NCBI GenBank assembly: GCA_943736015.1
Contig: OX031061.1
Coordinates: 57,542,192 to 57,606,191 of the forward strand
From: Tridacna crocea
Taxonomy: Eukaryota > Mollusca > Bivalvia > Cardiida > Cardiidae
Direction: 5' to 3'
DNA length: 64,000 nt
Shown here piece by piece: positions 1 through 10,374 of the stretch. The notes beneath the pieces are model-generated. The model did not search any database, was not told the DNA's origin, and saw only the letters and a list, made by a program, of their open reading frames with translations. A program made the translations under genes and the position numbers. The stretch's first letter is position 1; each line of letters opens with the position of its first letter.

Positions 1-129
1 GTCTGGGGATATATACATTTCCGTGCTGAATCTATATTTTCTCACAGGAAGGTATGCCGAAATGAATTCATTTTTACTGCGAAGCTTCCTTGTCCACTCC
101 GCGTCCTAGTGGACGCCAGGCATAAAGGG

Positions 130-343
130 TTAAGGCTTTACAACACAATCCCGACTTTTAAAAACCATAAACAAGAAGCCTTTGGAAAAAAGATTGTGGG
201 AAAAGGAACCAGCATTTTCTCCCTTTCCCACAATCTTTTCTCCCACATCGAAGGCAAATTCCATCATTCGAGCCACATTTGAACTGACATCAGAAAATGT
301 TTCCAATCTTGACCAGTCTAAATTTTTCTCATGTGGTACGAGT
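130..343 (+). mobile_element. M1 MITE, diverged full-length copy
   Basis: It starts at a TTAA and keeps the ACACAATCCCGAC arm and most of the stem (ATTGTGGGAAAAGGA), but the palindrome centre is partly deleted. The B arm runs to ATGTGGTACGAG and the right TTAA is lost. Confidence 0.75.
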
Positions 344-504
344 GAAATCGCAAAGTATAGTGCACTGAGTTTGAACTTTAATAAACACTAACCTATGTTG
401 ATGAATACTTGAGCCAAGATGCAATAGCCACAACACAAAATATCACAAACCTTTCTACAGATGACAAGAGGGCAATGATGGCCTTGAAGTTGCTCACTGG
501 AGTC

Positions 505-1932
505 TTTTTTTTTTACCAAACATGACCCATTTTCAATCTCTTTTGTGATATTCTGATAATCATTCTACCAAAACCAAAAAAAAAGTATTTGAGTGACAAA
601 GGTTTTTCCAAGATTTGACTCAGTGACATTATAGTTATCGCCTGGAAATAACCCACTTGCACACTGGTCAAAGAAATCATCAAGGCAATCATTCTGACCA
701 AGTTTCATGAGTATTGCTCTAAAAATGTGGACTCTAGAAAGTACACAATGTTTTCAAAGATTTGGCCCAGTGACACATTTTTTGACCCAACATAAGCTAT
801 TTTTGAACAGGTCCAAGATGTTATCGAGACAAACATTCTGACCAACCTTTAAGAGTTTTGGACTGAAAATGTGACCTCTAGAAAGTACACAAGGCTTTCA
901 AAAATTTGACCTAGTGACCTAGTTTTTGACAAGATATGACCAATTTTCAAACTCGGTTGTGGTATTACCAAGAGAAACATTCTGACCAACATTCCAGAGT
1001 TTTGGACAGAAAATGTAGCTTCTAGAGTGTACACGATGTTTTTCTATGATTCGACCTAGTGACCTAGTTATTGACCTGACTTGATCAACTTTCAAACTCC
1101 TACGAGGTATCATTAAGACAAACATTCTGACTAACTTTCAAAAGAAAATGGGTCCTATAAAGTGTACAATAGATTTTTCTAAGATTTGACCTACTGACCT
1201 AGTTTCTGACCTAATGTGACCCACTTTCAGATTGTTTGAGGTAAAGATTCAGGCCAAGTTAAAGGAGTTTTTGATTGAAAATGTGGCCTCTAGAGCATAC
1301 ACAAAGTTTATCAAAGATTTGACCTTGTGACCTTCTTTTTGACCTCACATGACCCATTTTCAGACCTGCCTGAGGTATTGTCAAGACAAACATTCTGACC
1401 AATTTTCAGGAGTTTTAGACAGAATATGTAGCTTCTAGGGCATCCACAAGGTTTTTCTGAGATTTGACCCAGTGACCTAGTTTTTTCACTGGACATGACC
1501 CATTTTCAAGCATGTTCAGGATATTATCAAGACAAAAATTCTGACCGAGTTGCAGGAGTTATGGACTGAAAATGTGGTCTCTAGAGGGTACAAAAGGTTT
1601 TTCTAAGATTTGTACGACTGACCTCGTTCTTGACCCAACAAGACTCATTAAATGTCTTTGAGATATTATCAAGACAAACATTCTGACTATGTTTCAGAAG
1701 TTTTGGACTGAAAATGTGGCCTCTAGAGCATACACAAGGTTTTTCTAAGATTTGACCTTGTGACCTAGTTTTTGACCCGACATGACCCATTATCGTATTC
1801 ATCCCAGATATCATAGAGACATACATTTCAACCAAGTTTTATGAGTATCAGACTGACAATGTGGTCTCTTGAGCGTACACAAGGTAAAAGTTGACAATGA
1901 ACAATGCACAGTGGACACATCACAATCACAAA
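505..1932. repeat. ~140-bp tandem repeat array, about ten units
   Basis: A motif close to GACAAACATTCTGACCAA recurs near 681, 829, 974, 1112, 1245, 1384, 1528, 1669 and 1814, so the period is 133 to 148 bp. Each unit also carries GAAAATGTGGCCTCTAGAG, a TACACAAGGTTTTTCTAAGA block and GTGACCTAGTTTTTGACC. Units differ by substitutions and small indels, as expected of an old array. The overlapping short minus-strand reading frames here are frames of the repeat. With the hairpin that follows it resembles a mollusc composite repeat, possibly a Helitron-type element with central repeats; that class is inferred. Confidence 0.85.
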
Positions 1933-1966
1933 AGCTCACCTTCAGCACTTTGTGCTCAGGTGAGCT
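1933..1966. repeat. Terminal hairpin of the 140-bp array element
   Basis: AGCTCACC pairs with GGTGAGCT, and AGCAC pairs with GTGCT around a TTT loop. The hairpin is followed at once by AAAAA. A hairpin next to a CTAA-like end is what a Helitron 3' terminus looks like, but the base after the end is A rather than the usual T. Confidence 0.6.
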
Positions 1967-2032
1967 AAAAATTGAAGCTACCTCATGAATGATATTAATC
2001 ACATAATATACATATTATATTATTAAAAAAAT

Positions 2033-2090
2033 ATTAAAAATGTGGTTTTCTCCCTCTCCCACAATGTTTTCTACCCTAAAACAGATAATC
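2033..2090 (+). mobile_element. M1 MITE fragment
   Basis: Only TTTTCTCCCTCTCCCACAATG and the following TTTTCTACCCT of the palindrome's right half remain. Confidence 0.5.
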
Positions 2091-2185
2091 ATAATCTCAT
2101 AATTCAAGCTACATGTACATTGATTCCAATTTGTCTGAAAGTACTTCCAACACAGATATCTATACCTTCACAGAATGGAATGGAG

Positions 2186-2362
2186 TTAACTCTTTATCGA
2201 ACAACAAATTTTTAGACTGGTTCAAACTGAAAGCATTGGCAAACAAAATTAATGTGACTCAAAGATTGAAATTTGTTGTGGGAAGGGTGGAAAAATTGCG
2301 GGAAAAGGAGAAAATGCTGGTTACCAGTCATGGAAATCCGAGTTTGTCTGGTAAATAATTAA
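2186..2362 (-). mobile_element. M1 MITE with deleted right half of palindrome
   Basis: TTAACTCTTTATCGAACAAC begins the copy and the B arm is complete. The sequence breaks off after GCTGGTTACCAG and resumes at TTGTCTGGTAAATAATTAA. Confidence 0.75.
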
Positions 2363-2412
2363 AAGACAAATCTAATCATTTAACCTTCATTTACTTTTTC
2401 TTCTAAAACTGC

Positions 2413-2647
2413 TCAACCCTTTACCAAACGACAAAATTTTTGTCTTGTCAAATTGAAAACATTCGCAGATGACGGTTTCAGTATCGCTCAAATGATGCAA
2501 TTTGTCTTTGATAGAGAAGAAAACTTTGTGGGAAAAGGAGAAAATGAGGGTTACCAGCGTTTTCTCCTTTTTCCACAATATTTTCAAAAGGATTCACTTT
2601 CAGGGTCATTAAATTTCCAATTTGTGTCATCTGGTAAAATTTTTTAA
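2413..2647 (-). mobile_element. M1 MITE, full length
   Basis: It runs from CAACCCTTTACCAAACGAC to CTGGTAAAATTTTTTAA. The stem has a GAGGG for GCTGG change that breaks the centre of the palindrome. Confidence 0.8.
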
Positions 2648-3388
2648 ATACGAACATGACACTGATCTTTTCCAACTTAACTTGTATAATTAATGCATTA
2701 TATAAACATTCTCAACATATCTTGTGCTTTTTCGCATTATTGTGCTCCAATATAATATCACAAGTTCAAGAGAAATTGAGCAAAGGCCATTTCAATCTAT
2801 AAGAATGACTTCAAAAGAATTTATGTAACTGGATGAAAAGTAGTATTTAACCCTTGGGAATACAATTATACCCTGATTTTCTTTCTCCAGTATTTTTTGT
2901 GCATGTTTTTGGAGTGGAGGAGAGTGGGCAGCAGGGAAGACAAATGGGAAAAACTTTAAAAAGATTGCCTATATGACTTTTAACACTAAGATAGGGACAG
3001 AGCTGTTGGTGACTGACCACAAAAACTCATACTTACCACTGTTTTCGAGTGCTCTAAGGAAAAGAGAATTAACATAAGCCTGCCTGAAATATTAGTCCAC
3101 AAGAAAGTGCCAGCAAAGTAGTACCACACAAGTAAAAATTCAAATAAAAACTCCTCACAGTAAACAACTTAACCCAAATAGTACCAAAAAAAAGTTCAGA
3201 CCAAATTTATCATCAGTAATCATAAAAAGAAAAGAAAATGAATGATATAAATTATCTCAATCAGGTATTTTAATCAACAACTAAATCTTTAATAACTATA
3301 TGAAATTTGATCCATTTATTTTTTCCTTTCCTTTATGAGCAATGAATTTTCCATTGCTAAAAGTATTTGTGTACATCAATCTTCCCTC
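2648..3388. other. No gene or recognised repeat
   Basis: AT-rich unique-looking sequence. I see no long reading frame, palindrome or terminal repeat. Confidence 0.5.
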
Positions 3389-3619
3389 TCAACTCTTTAC
3401 AAAACAATAAAATTATAGACTTATTCAAATTGAATGCATTTGAAGAAAATGTGCTAAACATGGCTTAAATTATGAAATTTTTCTTTGGTAGGATAGAAAA
3501 ATTTGTGGAAAAAGGAGAAAATGCTGGTTACCAGCATTTTCTCCTTTTCCCACAATATTTTCAAAAGGCTTCTGAATCTTAGGGTTATTTAAACTTGGGA
3601 TTGTGTGGCAAAGGGTTAA
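3389..3619 (-). mobile_element. M1 MITE, full length
   Basis: Left end TCAACTCTTTAC, right end GTGTGGCAAAGGGTTAA. The inner palindrome arms are perfect around GCTGGTTACCAGC. Confidence 0.85.
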
Positions 3620-3689
3620 ATGCAAATTAAAAACTTAGGGTAAAGTTCCAAATATCGTGATTCCAAAGCTCCTTTCCACTAAAAAACTC

Positions 3690-3800
3690 TCTGAGGACAC
3701 TGAGGATGCAAGATGTTGTGCAGTCTGATCTTGATCTGCACTGGTTACAGAAGCCCATCAAGGCACATTAGTAGCATCTTTAGAGCTTAGACTTTTCTTG
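3690..3800 (+). repeat. H-family hairpin remnant
   Basis: GTGCAGTCTGATCTTGATC followed by TGCACTG is the right half of the H hairpin. The left half is gone. The rest of 3620-4284 holds nothing I recognise. Confidence 0.45.
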
Positions 3801-4284
3801 TTTGATCTCCACAGAATGCACTTACTTTAAATTGTGGGAGTATCCTTGAGCAAGAAACTGCACAACCCAGAACTGGTGTAACTAAGGGAAAACTATGATG
3901 GCCAACAAAGCTGTTCCTATGTCATGGCTAAAATGCTATTGAAAAAGGAAGAGAAAAAGCTGGTAACAGATGCCAACTAAATATTTTCTTAAAAAAACAC
4001 AAACTTACAAATGCCATGCATGGCAACTCAGCAATGTCTAAAAGAGAACAGCTTACAAATGCCCTATGTACAGACTAAACAATGTGTTCCCAATCAAAAC
4101 TTCAAAATGCCATGGTGTTCAAAAAGCAATGTATTCTAGAGGGCTTACTACCTTGTCTCTCTTTCCCAAAACCCCAAACATCATTGTCCAGAGAACTTAT
4201 AAATGCTGTAACAGTGGACTTAGAAATTACATCATTCATGGGGTCACAATACACATCTTTAAGAAAAAAACTAGCAAAAGCTTT

Positions 4285-4362
4285 TAAACCCCACTTTCTT
4301 TGTGGGAAAACAATGTTTTCAAAAAGGCTACTAAATGTCTTGCTTGTGTGATAAAGGGTTAA
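4285..4362 (-). mobile_element. M1 MITE right-end fragment
   Basis: Part of the stem plus TTTTCAAAAAGGC is followed by GTGATAAAGGGTTAA, an M1 terminus. The B arm is absent. Confidence 0.6.
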
Positions 4363-4369
4363 AAGAAAA

Positions 4370-4530
4370 TTCAGGGTCCTGGGTCCGTTTCTAAATTTGG
4401 AAGTAACGCAACTTCTGATTGGCTAAACCATTTGGTTTAGCCAATCAGAAGTTGAGTTACTTTCAAATTTAGAAAATTCTGGAGACTGAGACCAAGTACA
4501 TTCTTAAGAATGGTTGTTGAATATGGGCCC
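4370..4530. mobile_element. P-family foldback MITE, left end truncated
   Basis: Two inverted arms, AACTTCTGATTGGCTAAACC and its complement, meet at CATTTGGTTTAG. The right part ends TTCTTAAGAATGG...GGGCCC. The outer part of the left arm is missing. Confidence 0.85.
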
Positions 4531-5034
4531 TGGTTGCTTCAATGAAAAGGTAAAATTAGGTAAAAAGTATACATTAAGCCTAATCAAGTTAACAAATCAG
4601 TAACTTTGTTAAAATCTAATGACCCAGACTATATCACATTACAAAAATTATAACTCTTTTTGACTCTTTCATACTTTTTGTCGCCTTTGATGAGTGTACA
4701 TTTAGATCAGGCTGCACAAAACATGCCATTCTCCTGAACCTTATTGTAAAAGCAACTTTAAAATAACGAATATCTGATTTCTAGACCGAAACCTGAAAAT
4801 GCACTATGGCCAAGTTCCTTGGGTATTTACACCATTCTGATGAACTACCCCTTACAGTGAAAGGCAATTGATTATGCATACAATATAGATCAAGATCAGA
4901 ATGTCAGAATGAAAAAATTGTGCAGACTGATCTTGTAGAGATCCATACTGTCTGATATTTTGTGAGACATCCCATTACAAAATCTAGAAATTGCACAGTA
5001 TTTACTTTTTACAGCAGAAACTGAATTCTACATT
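4531..5034. other. Mostly unassigned, two H-like scraps
   Basis: TTTAGATCAGGCTGCACA near 4702 and GATCAAGATCAGAATG near 4890 look like decayed H hairpin halves. Nothing else stands out. Confidence 0.4.
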
Positions 5035-5384
5035 TAACTCTTTACCACAAAACAAAATTGTAGACTTGTTAAAATTGTGAAAGCATTGGCACATATCAAT
5101 TTCAGTGTGGCTCAATAAACTCTTTACCAAACGACAATATTTTAGATTGGTGCAAATTAAAAGCACATGCAGACAACAAAATTAACATGACTCAAAAATT
5201 GAAATTAGTTTCCAGCAGGGTAGAAAGCATTGTGGGAAAAGGAGAAAATGCTGGTTACCAGCATTTTCTCCTTTTCCCACAATGTTTTCAAAAGGGATTG
5301 TTTGGTAAAGGGTTAATGAAAATTGTCTCTGACAGGGTAGAAAACAGTAGGAAGAGGAGAATAACCAGTATCTCGGTTGTTTTT

Positions 5385-5385
<1 letters not shown>
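5035..5385 (-). mobile_element. Outer M1 MITE split by another M1
   Basis: A B arm (TTTAACTCTTTACCACAAAAC to GTGTGGCTCAA) occupies 5035-5114. The matching next piece, GAAAATTGTCTCTGACAGGG, resumes at 5317 after a complete inner M1. The outer copy is cut off at a homopolymer run, so its right end is lost. Confidence 0.75.
5116..5316 (-). mobile_element. Inner M1 MITE nested in an M1
   Basis: It runs from AAACTCTTTACCAAACGAC to GGTAAAGGGTTAA. The palindrome is perfect, and a short deletion removes most of the A arm after TTTTCAAAAGGGATTG. It sits in the outer copy at the position where other copies read GGCTCAAATGATG. Confidence 0.8.

Positions 5386-5425
<40 letters not shown>
5380..5425. repeat. 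Poly(T)-poly(G) homopolymer tract
   Basis: About 15 T are followed by about 31 G. It truncates the outer M1 copy. The exact length is probably unreliable, since such runs are common assembly weak spots. Confidence 0.8.
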
Positions 5426-5428
<3 letters not shown>

Positions 5429-5559
5429 AAATAAGGTCATAGGTTTCAAGAAAATAACATGTATATCTCAGATAAAACAGGTCAGTTAACACTTAAAAAA
5501 CTGTAATTGATATTGATTCATTAATTACTTCTGTCTGTTTTAACAGGTGTTAAATTTAA

Positions 5560-5800
5560 TTTTTGAATGGGTAGGTAGGGTTTTGTTGATCTCTTCGCTC
5601 TTCCTCATACTGTGGTCACACCCTACGTATGATGTGACCCCACTGTGATCACAGTTTGAAAGCAGTTGACCTCAGTTGACCATAATTCACTGTACTTAAT
5701 TATAGTGCACCAAGGAACATCCCATCCAAGTTTCATCAAGATTGGCCAAGTGATTTAGGAGAAGTTATTTAAAGAAATAGTGGACGACTAACAACAGCAA
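5560..5800. repeat. Fragment of a dispersed repeat
   Basis: Phrases such as CCAAGTTTCATCAAGATTGG and GTGATTTAGGAGAAGTTATT are of the kind found in mollusc composite tandem-repeat elements. The same style occurs at 22.8-23.6 kb. The assignment is from memory and weak. Confidence 0.4.
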
Positions 5801-5829
5801 CCCTGAAATTACTACAATTCAAATCCTAT

Positions 5830-6020
5830 TTCTTCACTAAAGATGTAAGCTGAGTTGCATTTTGCAGTTGACAAGTTAACATCGATCAAAGGATGGGATT
5901 TGTCCATGGAAGAGTGGAAAACATCATTGGGGAAAAGAGAAAATACTATTCATTTTTTTTTCTCCCCCCCCCCCCCCTTATTTTCAAAAGCCCTTTTTCT
6001 TAAATGATTGTTTGGTTACC
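5830..6020 (-). mobile_element. Decayed M1 MITE
   Basis: AGTGGAAAACATCATTGGGG and a run of Cs replacing the right stem are recognisable. The ends are degenerate (GATTGTTTGGTTACCC). Confidence 0.5.
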
Positions 6021-6296
6021 CATTACAGTACCACAGTCATGTTACCTAACCACAGGTGGAGGCAATTTTGTCCCTCAGGATAAATAACAAAGAGCGATTA
6101 TCCAAATTATGGAAGCATTCAATGTTACAAATTAGTAAATCTACAAATCAATGATCTGAAAAACTTAATTTATTGTAACCCTTTCTCTGTGAGACGATTT
6201 GTACAGCTGTATGGTAAGGATGTTTTCAAAGTTATCATGGTCATGTTGAAAATACCAAAATTTCTTTACCACTCAATTTTCTCTGTTCTTTCATCC

Positions 6297-6523
6297 TTAA
6301 CCCTTTACCACATGACAAAATTCTGAACTCATCCATTCGAAAGCATTTGCAGGCGACAATAAACTGTTGCTAAAATGGTAATTTCTGCTTTTGATAAAGT
6401 AGTAAATATTGTGAGAAAAGGAGAAAATGCTGGCAACCAGCATTTCCTCCTTTTCTCAAAATATTTTCCAAAGCCTTATTGTACAAGGTTGTTAAAAGTC
6501 GGAATTGTGTGGTAAAGAGTTAA
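6297..6523 (-). mobile_element. M1 MITE, full length
   Basis: TTAACCCTTTACCACATGAC to GTGGTAAAGAGTTAA, with both TTAA present. The palindrome centre reads GCTGGCAACCAGC. Confidence 0.88.
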
Positions 6524-6691
6524 CTCTTTAGCACGTAATCCTAAGTTTTTACTATCTTAAGAAAGACCAGGCTTCTAATATTATTATGGGAAATGGGCAG
6601 AAAACAAATTTCATCATTTGAGGTGTATATAATTTTTTGTCGGCAAATGCTTTAAATTTGGTTGAGTCCAAAGTTTTTCTATTTGGTAACT

Positions 6692-6932
6692 ATTTAACCA
6701 ACCCACAATTTAGATTTGTCCAATTGAAAAAATTATTTTCAAATGGCAAATCAAATGTAGCTCTGAATTGATTTCTGCTTTGAAAATGGCACAAAAACAC
6801 TCATTGAAAAAGGAGAAAATGCCGGTTATCAATCAGCATATTCCGCCTTTGCTGCAACTTTCTTAAGAACTTTGGTAAGAACTTTCTTCTTCACAAACAT
6901 TGAAACATGCGGTTTTTCGGTAAAAGGTTACA
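6692..6932 (-). mobile_element. Decayed M1 MITE
   Basis: TTTAACCAACCCACAATTTAG, GAAAAAGGAGAAAATGCCGG and a final TTTTTCGGTAAAAGG fit M1 in order, with many substitutions. Confidence 0.5.
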
Positions 6933-7009
6933 ATAATGATGTAATTGGTCAAATCCAATTGAGCCAGAGATTGGAGGAACTAAACTGTTTGTCTTAATTT
7001 AGTACTTGC

Positions 7010-7215
7010 TTCAACCCTTGTCCTTGTAAAAGATTTTTTCTCTGATAGTAAAAACCCAAATACAGCGATATCATGTTTATGTTTTGAAGAAGAATATCTC
7101 CTTGTCAGACAGTGTAGATCCAAGATCAGACTGCGTGTTCTGTGCAGTCTGATCTTGATCTTCACTGTCCACAAAAGGTCAGTAAGTCTCGCACAATTAG
7201 CATCTGAAGGGTTAA
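7010..7215 (+). mobile_element. H-family hairpin MITE
   Basis: CAGTGTAGATCCAAGATCAG and CTGATCTTGATCTTCACTG form an inverted repeat around the GTTCTGTGCAG centre. ATAGTAAAAACCCAAAT lies upstream and GAAGGGTTAA ends the element, as in the copies at 9.5, 32.6 and 37.9 kb. Confidence 0.75.
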
Positions 7216-7327
7216 TGAGAAAATTGTACACCACAAAGCATACCCGATTCAAATGGCACGCGCCTCTACCACATATCATAGTTATTTACGCCACTTCTAT
7301 TGACATGTGTAGTGATGTGGTGCAGCA

Positions 7328-7450
7328 TAACTCTTTACCTGAGACAACCTGGAAAATAGAAGAAGAAAGAAGCCTTTTAAAATTACTCTGGGAAAAGGAG
7401 AAGTAAATTTTTTTTCTCCTTTTTCAATCAATATTTTTTACTCTTTCAAA
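7328..7450 (+). mobile_element. Decayed 5' part of an M1 MITE
   Basis: TAACTCTTTACCTGAGACAAC, GAAGAAAGAAGCCTTTT and GGGAAAAGGAGAA are retained. The right half is lost. Confidence 0.5.
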
Positions 7451-7471
7451 AACATTTAAGCACATCCAATA

Positions 7472-7557
7472 TGTTGTCTTCAGTTTCTTTCAATGTGAAA
7501 GTGTCTATACTTTTTGTTGTCTTCAGTTTCTTTCAATGTGAAAGTGTCTATACTTTT
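7472..7557. repeat. Tandem duplication, two 43-bp units
   Basis: TGTTGTCTTCAGTTTCTTTC begins at 7472, again at 7515, and partly at 7558. The two full units are identical, so the duplication is recent. It lies just left of an N2 insertion. Confidence 0.9.
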
Positions 7558-7566
7558 TGTTGTCTG

Positions 7567-7937
7567 TTAAGGTAAGACCTGTGTAATGGAAAACAGCTAT
7601 TTCCACTATAACATCACCCTGCAAAATTTGCTATAATCAAAAATTAGTATTATTGAACTACTTTCACCTATTCATTTTGTCCATTTTTTCCTTCTTTGAA
7701 TTATCATTTATAAATCTAAAACCACTATATTCTCAATTCAAAAAGAGATAATAATTACCTCCCTTTTCAGAAAACTAACAAAAGTATCAAAAAATAATTT
7801 TAAGATAAACATTAACGGAATTTCTGATCCATTAGAAATGTGCAAAAATATTATTTCTGCATAAATCCTTATTTACCAACCAATTAGAATTTTTGCCCCA
7901 TGTTCACCGTAAGTGTATTACAGAGGTCTTACCTTAA
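7567..7937 (-). mobile_element. N2 MITE, TTAA-flanked
   Basis: Both ends carry TTAAGGTAAGACC-type inverted repeats (left GGTAAGACCTGTGTAATG, right GGTCTTACC) flanked by TTAA. The body is an inverted copy of 34351-34734, including an AATTATCATTTATAAATCTA block and the CATGTTCACC region. There is no coding capacity. Confidence 0.88.
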
Positions 7938-8145
7938 ATCATTACAACATGACAAAAATGAAGACTTCTCTAATGTGAAAGCATTTTGCATACAGCAACT
8001 TGAATGAGATTGAAATAATGGAATTCGTATTTGATAGGATTGAAAACATTTTGGTTCCAGCATTTTTTCCTATTTCGAGTCCATTTTCTTCTTCCTCAAA
8101 GTTGTTAAAAAAGTAGGGTTTGTGTGGTAAAAGTGTTGAAAAGTT
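7933..8145 (-). mobile_element. Decayed M1 MITE
   Basis: CATTACAACATGACAAAAATG starts it, TTTGATAGGATTGAAAACATT follows, and TTTGTGTGGTAAAAGTGTTG ends it. Most of the palindrome is deleted. It abuts the N2 end. Confidence 0.6.
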
Positions 8146-8209
8146 CAAGTTTTTTCACTCAATACCTGATGAAACAAAATTACACCAGACATCTTTGAAA
8201 AGGTCACAT

Positions 8210-8430
8210 AACCTTTTACCAAGCAATCACAAGTTTAAATGACCCTGTCAAAGAAAGTTTTTGAAAACATTGTTGGCAAAGGAGAAAATGCAAGTAACCA
8301 GCATTTTCTCCTTTTCAACAATGCTTTCGATTTATTCTAGCACAAATATTATCATTTGAAAATACCTTTAAATTCTCAGCTGTGAATTCCTTCAGTAAGA
8401 ACATGTCTAAAATTTTGTGTGTGATAAAGG
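8210..8430 (+). mobile_element. M1 MITE, diverged
   Basis: CTTTTACCAAGCAATCACAAG, AACATTGTTGGCAAAGGAG and GTGTGTGATAAAGG mark the arms and core. The stem has mismatches (GCAAGTAACCAGC). Confidence 0.65.
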
Positions 8431-9128
8431 TTTGGATAACAATGTATGATCAACATGTTAGTTCCTAAATTGGCACTTGTTTTATCTCATTATGAAATAC
8501 CACAATCACATCCACAGAAAATCATCAGACTAATTTATGCTTGTTTAACAAAAATGAGGAACTTTTTCATCCAGACATTCAAAATATTGGTCTCATTTTT
8601 ACAACTAATCATTTGACCTATCAGTGAAGGTAAAAAAAGATTGCCAAATGACCCATGGGTATGGTCATGTGACTAGATCATGTAAATCACCCTCCAAGAA
8701 GAACCTTCTCCAGACACCTTTGGGACAGTTGCTTATGGTAAATGACACAAAACAGAAGAATTAATCTTAATCATTATGTAATTGAAGAGAACAGCCCATG
8801 AAGAGAGGAGACAAATCAATGTGTGAAAAGAAGTTTAAAACTTTCTTTTCACATACATTTTATTGCTCTTATATCAATTCCTGATTTAACATAAAAGGAA
8901 ATTTCCACGACATAAAATAAAGTCTTTCATACCATATATATCATTATCAAACTGTATAGAAGGTCCAGCCAGGTCTTAGATAGATCTATACCTTATCTGT
9001 TAATTTTATTTTTTTGTCATCTAAGTTTATGTATTCAGATCGAAGAGAGTTAGAAACACCACCACTGCTGTAGTGTTAGTAAGATAATTAGTGAAGTAAA
9101 CCACAATATAAAATACTTTGGTCCAATT
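8431..9128. other. No gene; one small perfect-type hairpin
   Basis: At 8820-8853 TGTGAAAAGAAGTTT pairs with AAACTTTCTTTTCACA. I recognise nothing else in this stretch. Confidence 0.45.
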
Positions 9129-9213
9129 ATGGGTGCTTGGCTATTGTTGACTTGTGAAGCATGTTGCTGTCATCGATCATACCAACTGCATCCCCAGAGT
9201 TCCAAACACACAG
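9129..9213 (+). CDS. Possible first coding exon, unknown gene
   Basis: An ATG at 9129 opens a 28-codon frame that ends at a strong splice donor, CACAG|GTAAGG, at 9213/9214. The predicted N terminus is MGAWLLLTCEACCC followed by HRSYQLHPQ. A glycine at position 2 and a cysteine cluster would suit lipid anchoring, but this is inference. The sequence is not part of any repeat I recognise. I found no partner exon. A chance ORF before a chance donor is a real alternative. Confidence 0.25.
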
Positions 9214-9268
9214 GTAAGGCCTGGACGGCATTCGCCAGTGATAACAAACTGCTTCATACAGAATGAAG

Positions 9269-9487
9269 TTAACCCATTACCACACAATCCCTACTTTTGA
9301 TGCCCCTGAGAAAGAAGCCTTTAGAAAACATTGTGGGAAAAGGAGAAAAAGCTGGTAACCAGCATTTTCTCCTTTTCCCACAATGTTTTCTGCTCTTCAC
9401 AAAACAAATCACAAATTTTCAGTCACTTTTGTCATCTGCAAATATTTTCGATTTGGACAAACCTAAAATTTTGTCGTTTGGTAATGA
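9269..9487 (+). mobile_element. M1 MITE, CCCATTACC subfamily
   Basis: It starts TTAACCCATTACCACACAATC and has a CTACTTTTGATGCCCCTGAG arm. The palindrome has one change (AAAAGCTGG). It ends GTCGTTTGGTAATGATCC without a clean TTAA and runs straight into an H element. Confidence 0.88.
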
Positions 9488-9687
9488 TCCTACTAAATAC
9501 TAATAAAATTTTCAAACTGATAGTAAAAACCAACAAAACTTCTGTTTCAAAGTTATCTTTTGGGAAATAATGTCTCCTAATCGGACAGTGTAGATCGAAA
9601 ATCAGACTGCACGTTCTGTGCAGTCTGATCTTGATCTACACTGTCCGCAAAAGGTCAGTAAGTCACGCTTTGCAGCCTAAGGGTTAA
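9488..9687 (+). mobile_element. H-family hairpin MITE
   Basis: GACAGTGTAGATCGAAAATC pairs with GATCTTGATCTACACTGTC around the GCACGTTCTGTGC centre, then CGCAAAAGGTCAGTAAGTC. It ends CTAAGGGTTAA. Confidence 0.8.
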
Positions 9688-9899
9688 GACTGGCATCAAC
9701 AAACCTGACACAGAAGTTATTGTAACACAAAGCCTAGCAAACAAACCCAAATGTATTTAAAATGAACAACAGCAGAGTTCCCCTCCAAAGTTTGGCTTTC
9801 TAAACCAGAACTGAAGAAACTGTTCTGTACACTTGGACTTTAATTACTTTTGTTTCCTATGTCCCTTGCAATCTTTTAAAACCTCCATAGAGGTGAATC

Positions 9900-10374
9900 G
9901 ATGAGTCGAGTCCAAATTGAGAGCATAAATTTTGCAGTCGACAATTTCAATATAGCTGAAATGGAGGAATATTTCTTTGATAGTTTAACAAACATTGAGA
10001 GAAAAGGAAAAAATGCTGGCTACCAGCATTTTTCTCCTTTTCACACAATGTTTTTGAAGGAATTCTTATCAGGGTCATTTAAAGTCAGTTCTGTGTGGTA
10101 AACATGCGTGGATCCAGATGTTTTTCTCAGGGGGGGTCCCACCGAAAACGTACTGATCTTATTAGGATTAAACTAAATGCCTATTTTAATTCCAGACAAC
10201 ACTATCCACACATTTAATCAGGATTGTTATTTTACATAAATGCTGTGCAATATGAAACGTGTCCCATTCACAAATCCAATAACTACATTTTTGTCAAAAT
10301 TCCAGTGAGGTCTGGACACACCCCCCCCCCCCCCCCCCCCCCCCCTCTGGATCTGCGTATGGTAAAAGGTTAAA
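9900..10374 (-). mobile_element. Diverged M1 MITE split by a 257-bp element
   Basis: GAGTCCAAATTGAGAGCAT, TTTGCAGTCGACAATTTCAA and an intact-looking stem form the left 200 bp up to GTGTGGTAAA. The missing end GGTAAAAGGTTAA appears only after the insertion at 10103-10359. Confidence 0.75.
10103..10359. mobile_element. Short-TIR insertion with C-run, 7-bp target duplication
   Basis: It begins CATGCGTGGATCCAGA and ends TCTGGATCTGCGTA, imperfect inverted repeats. TGGTAAA flanks it on both sides (10096-10102 and 10360-10366) inside an M1 end. A run of 25 C lies at 10321-10345. It has no coding capacity. The 7-bp duplication suggests a cut-and-paste element, superfamily unknown. Confidence 0.65.

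Noticed and set aside
849-1835. Several overlapping minus-strand ORFs with similar peptides
   Set aside because: They are frames of the 140-bp tandem repeat.
5187-5489. 100-codon ORF with a glycine run
   Set aside because: It crosses an M1 and the 31-G homopolymer; the glycines come from the G run.
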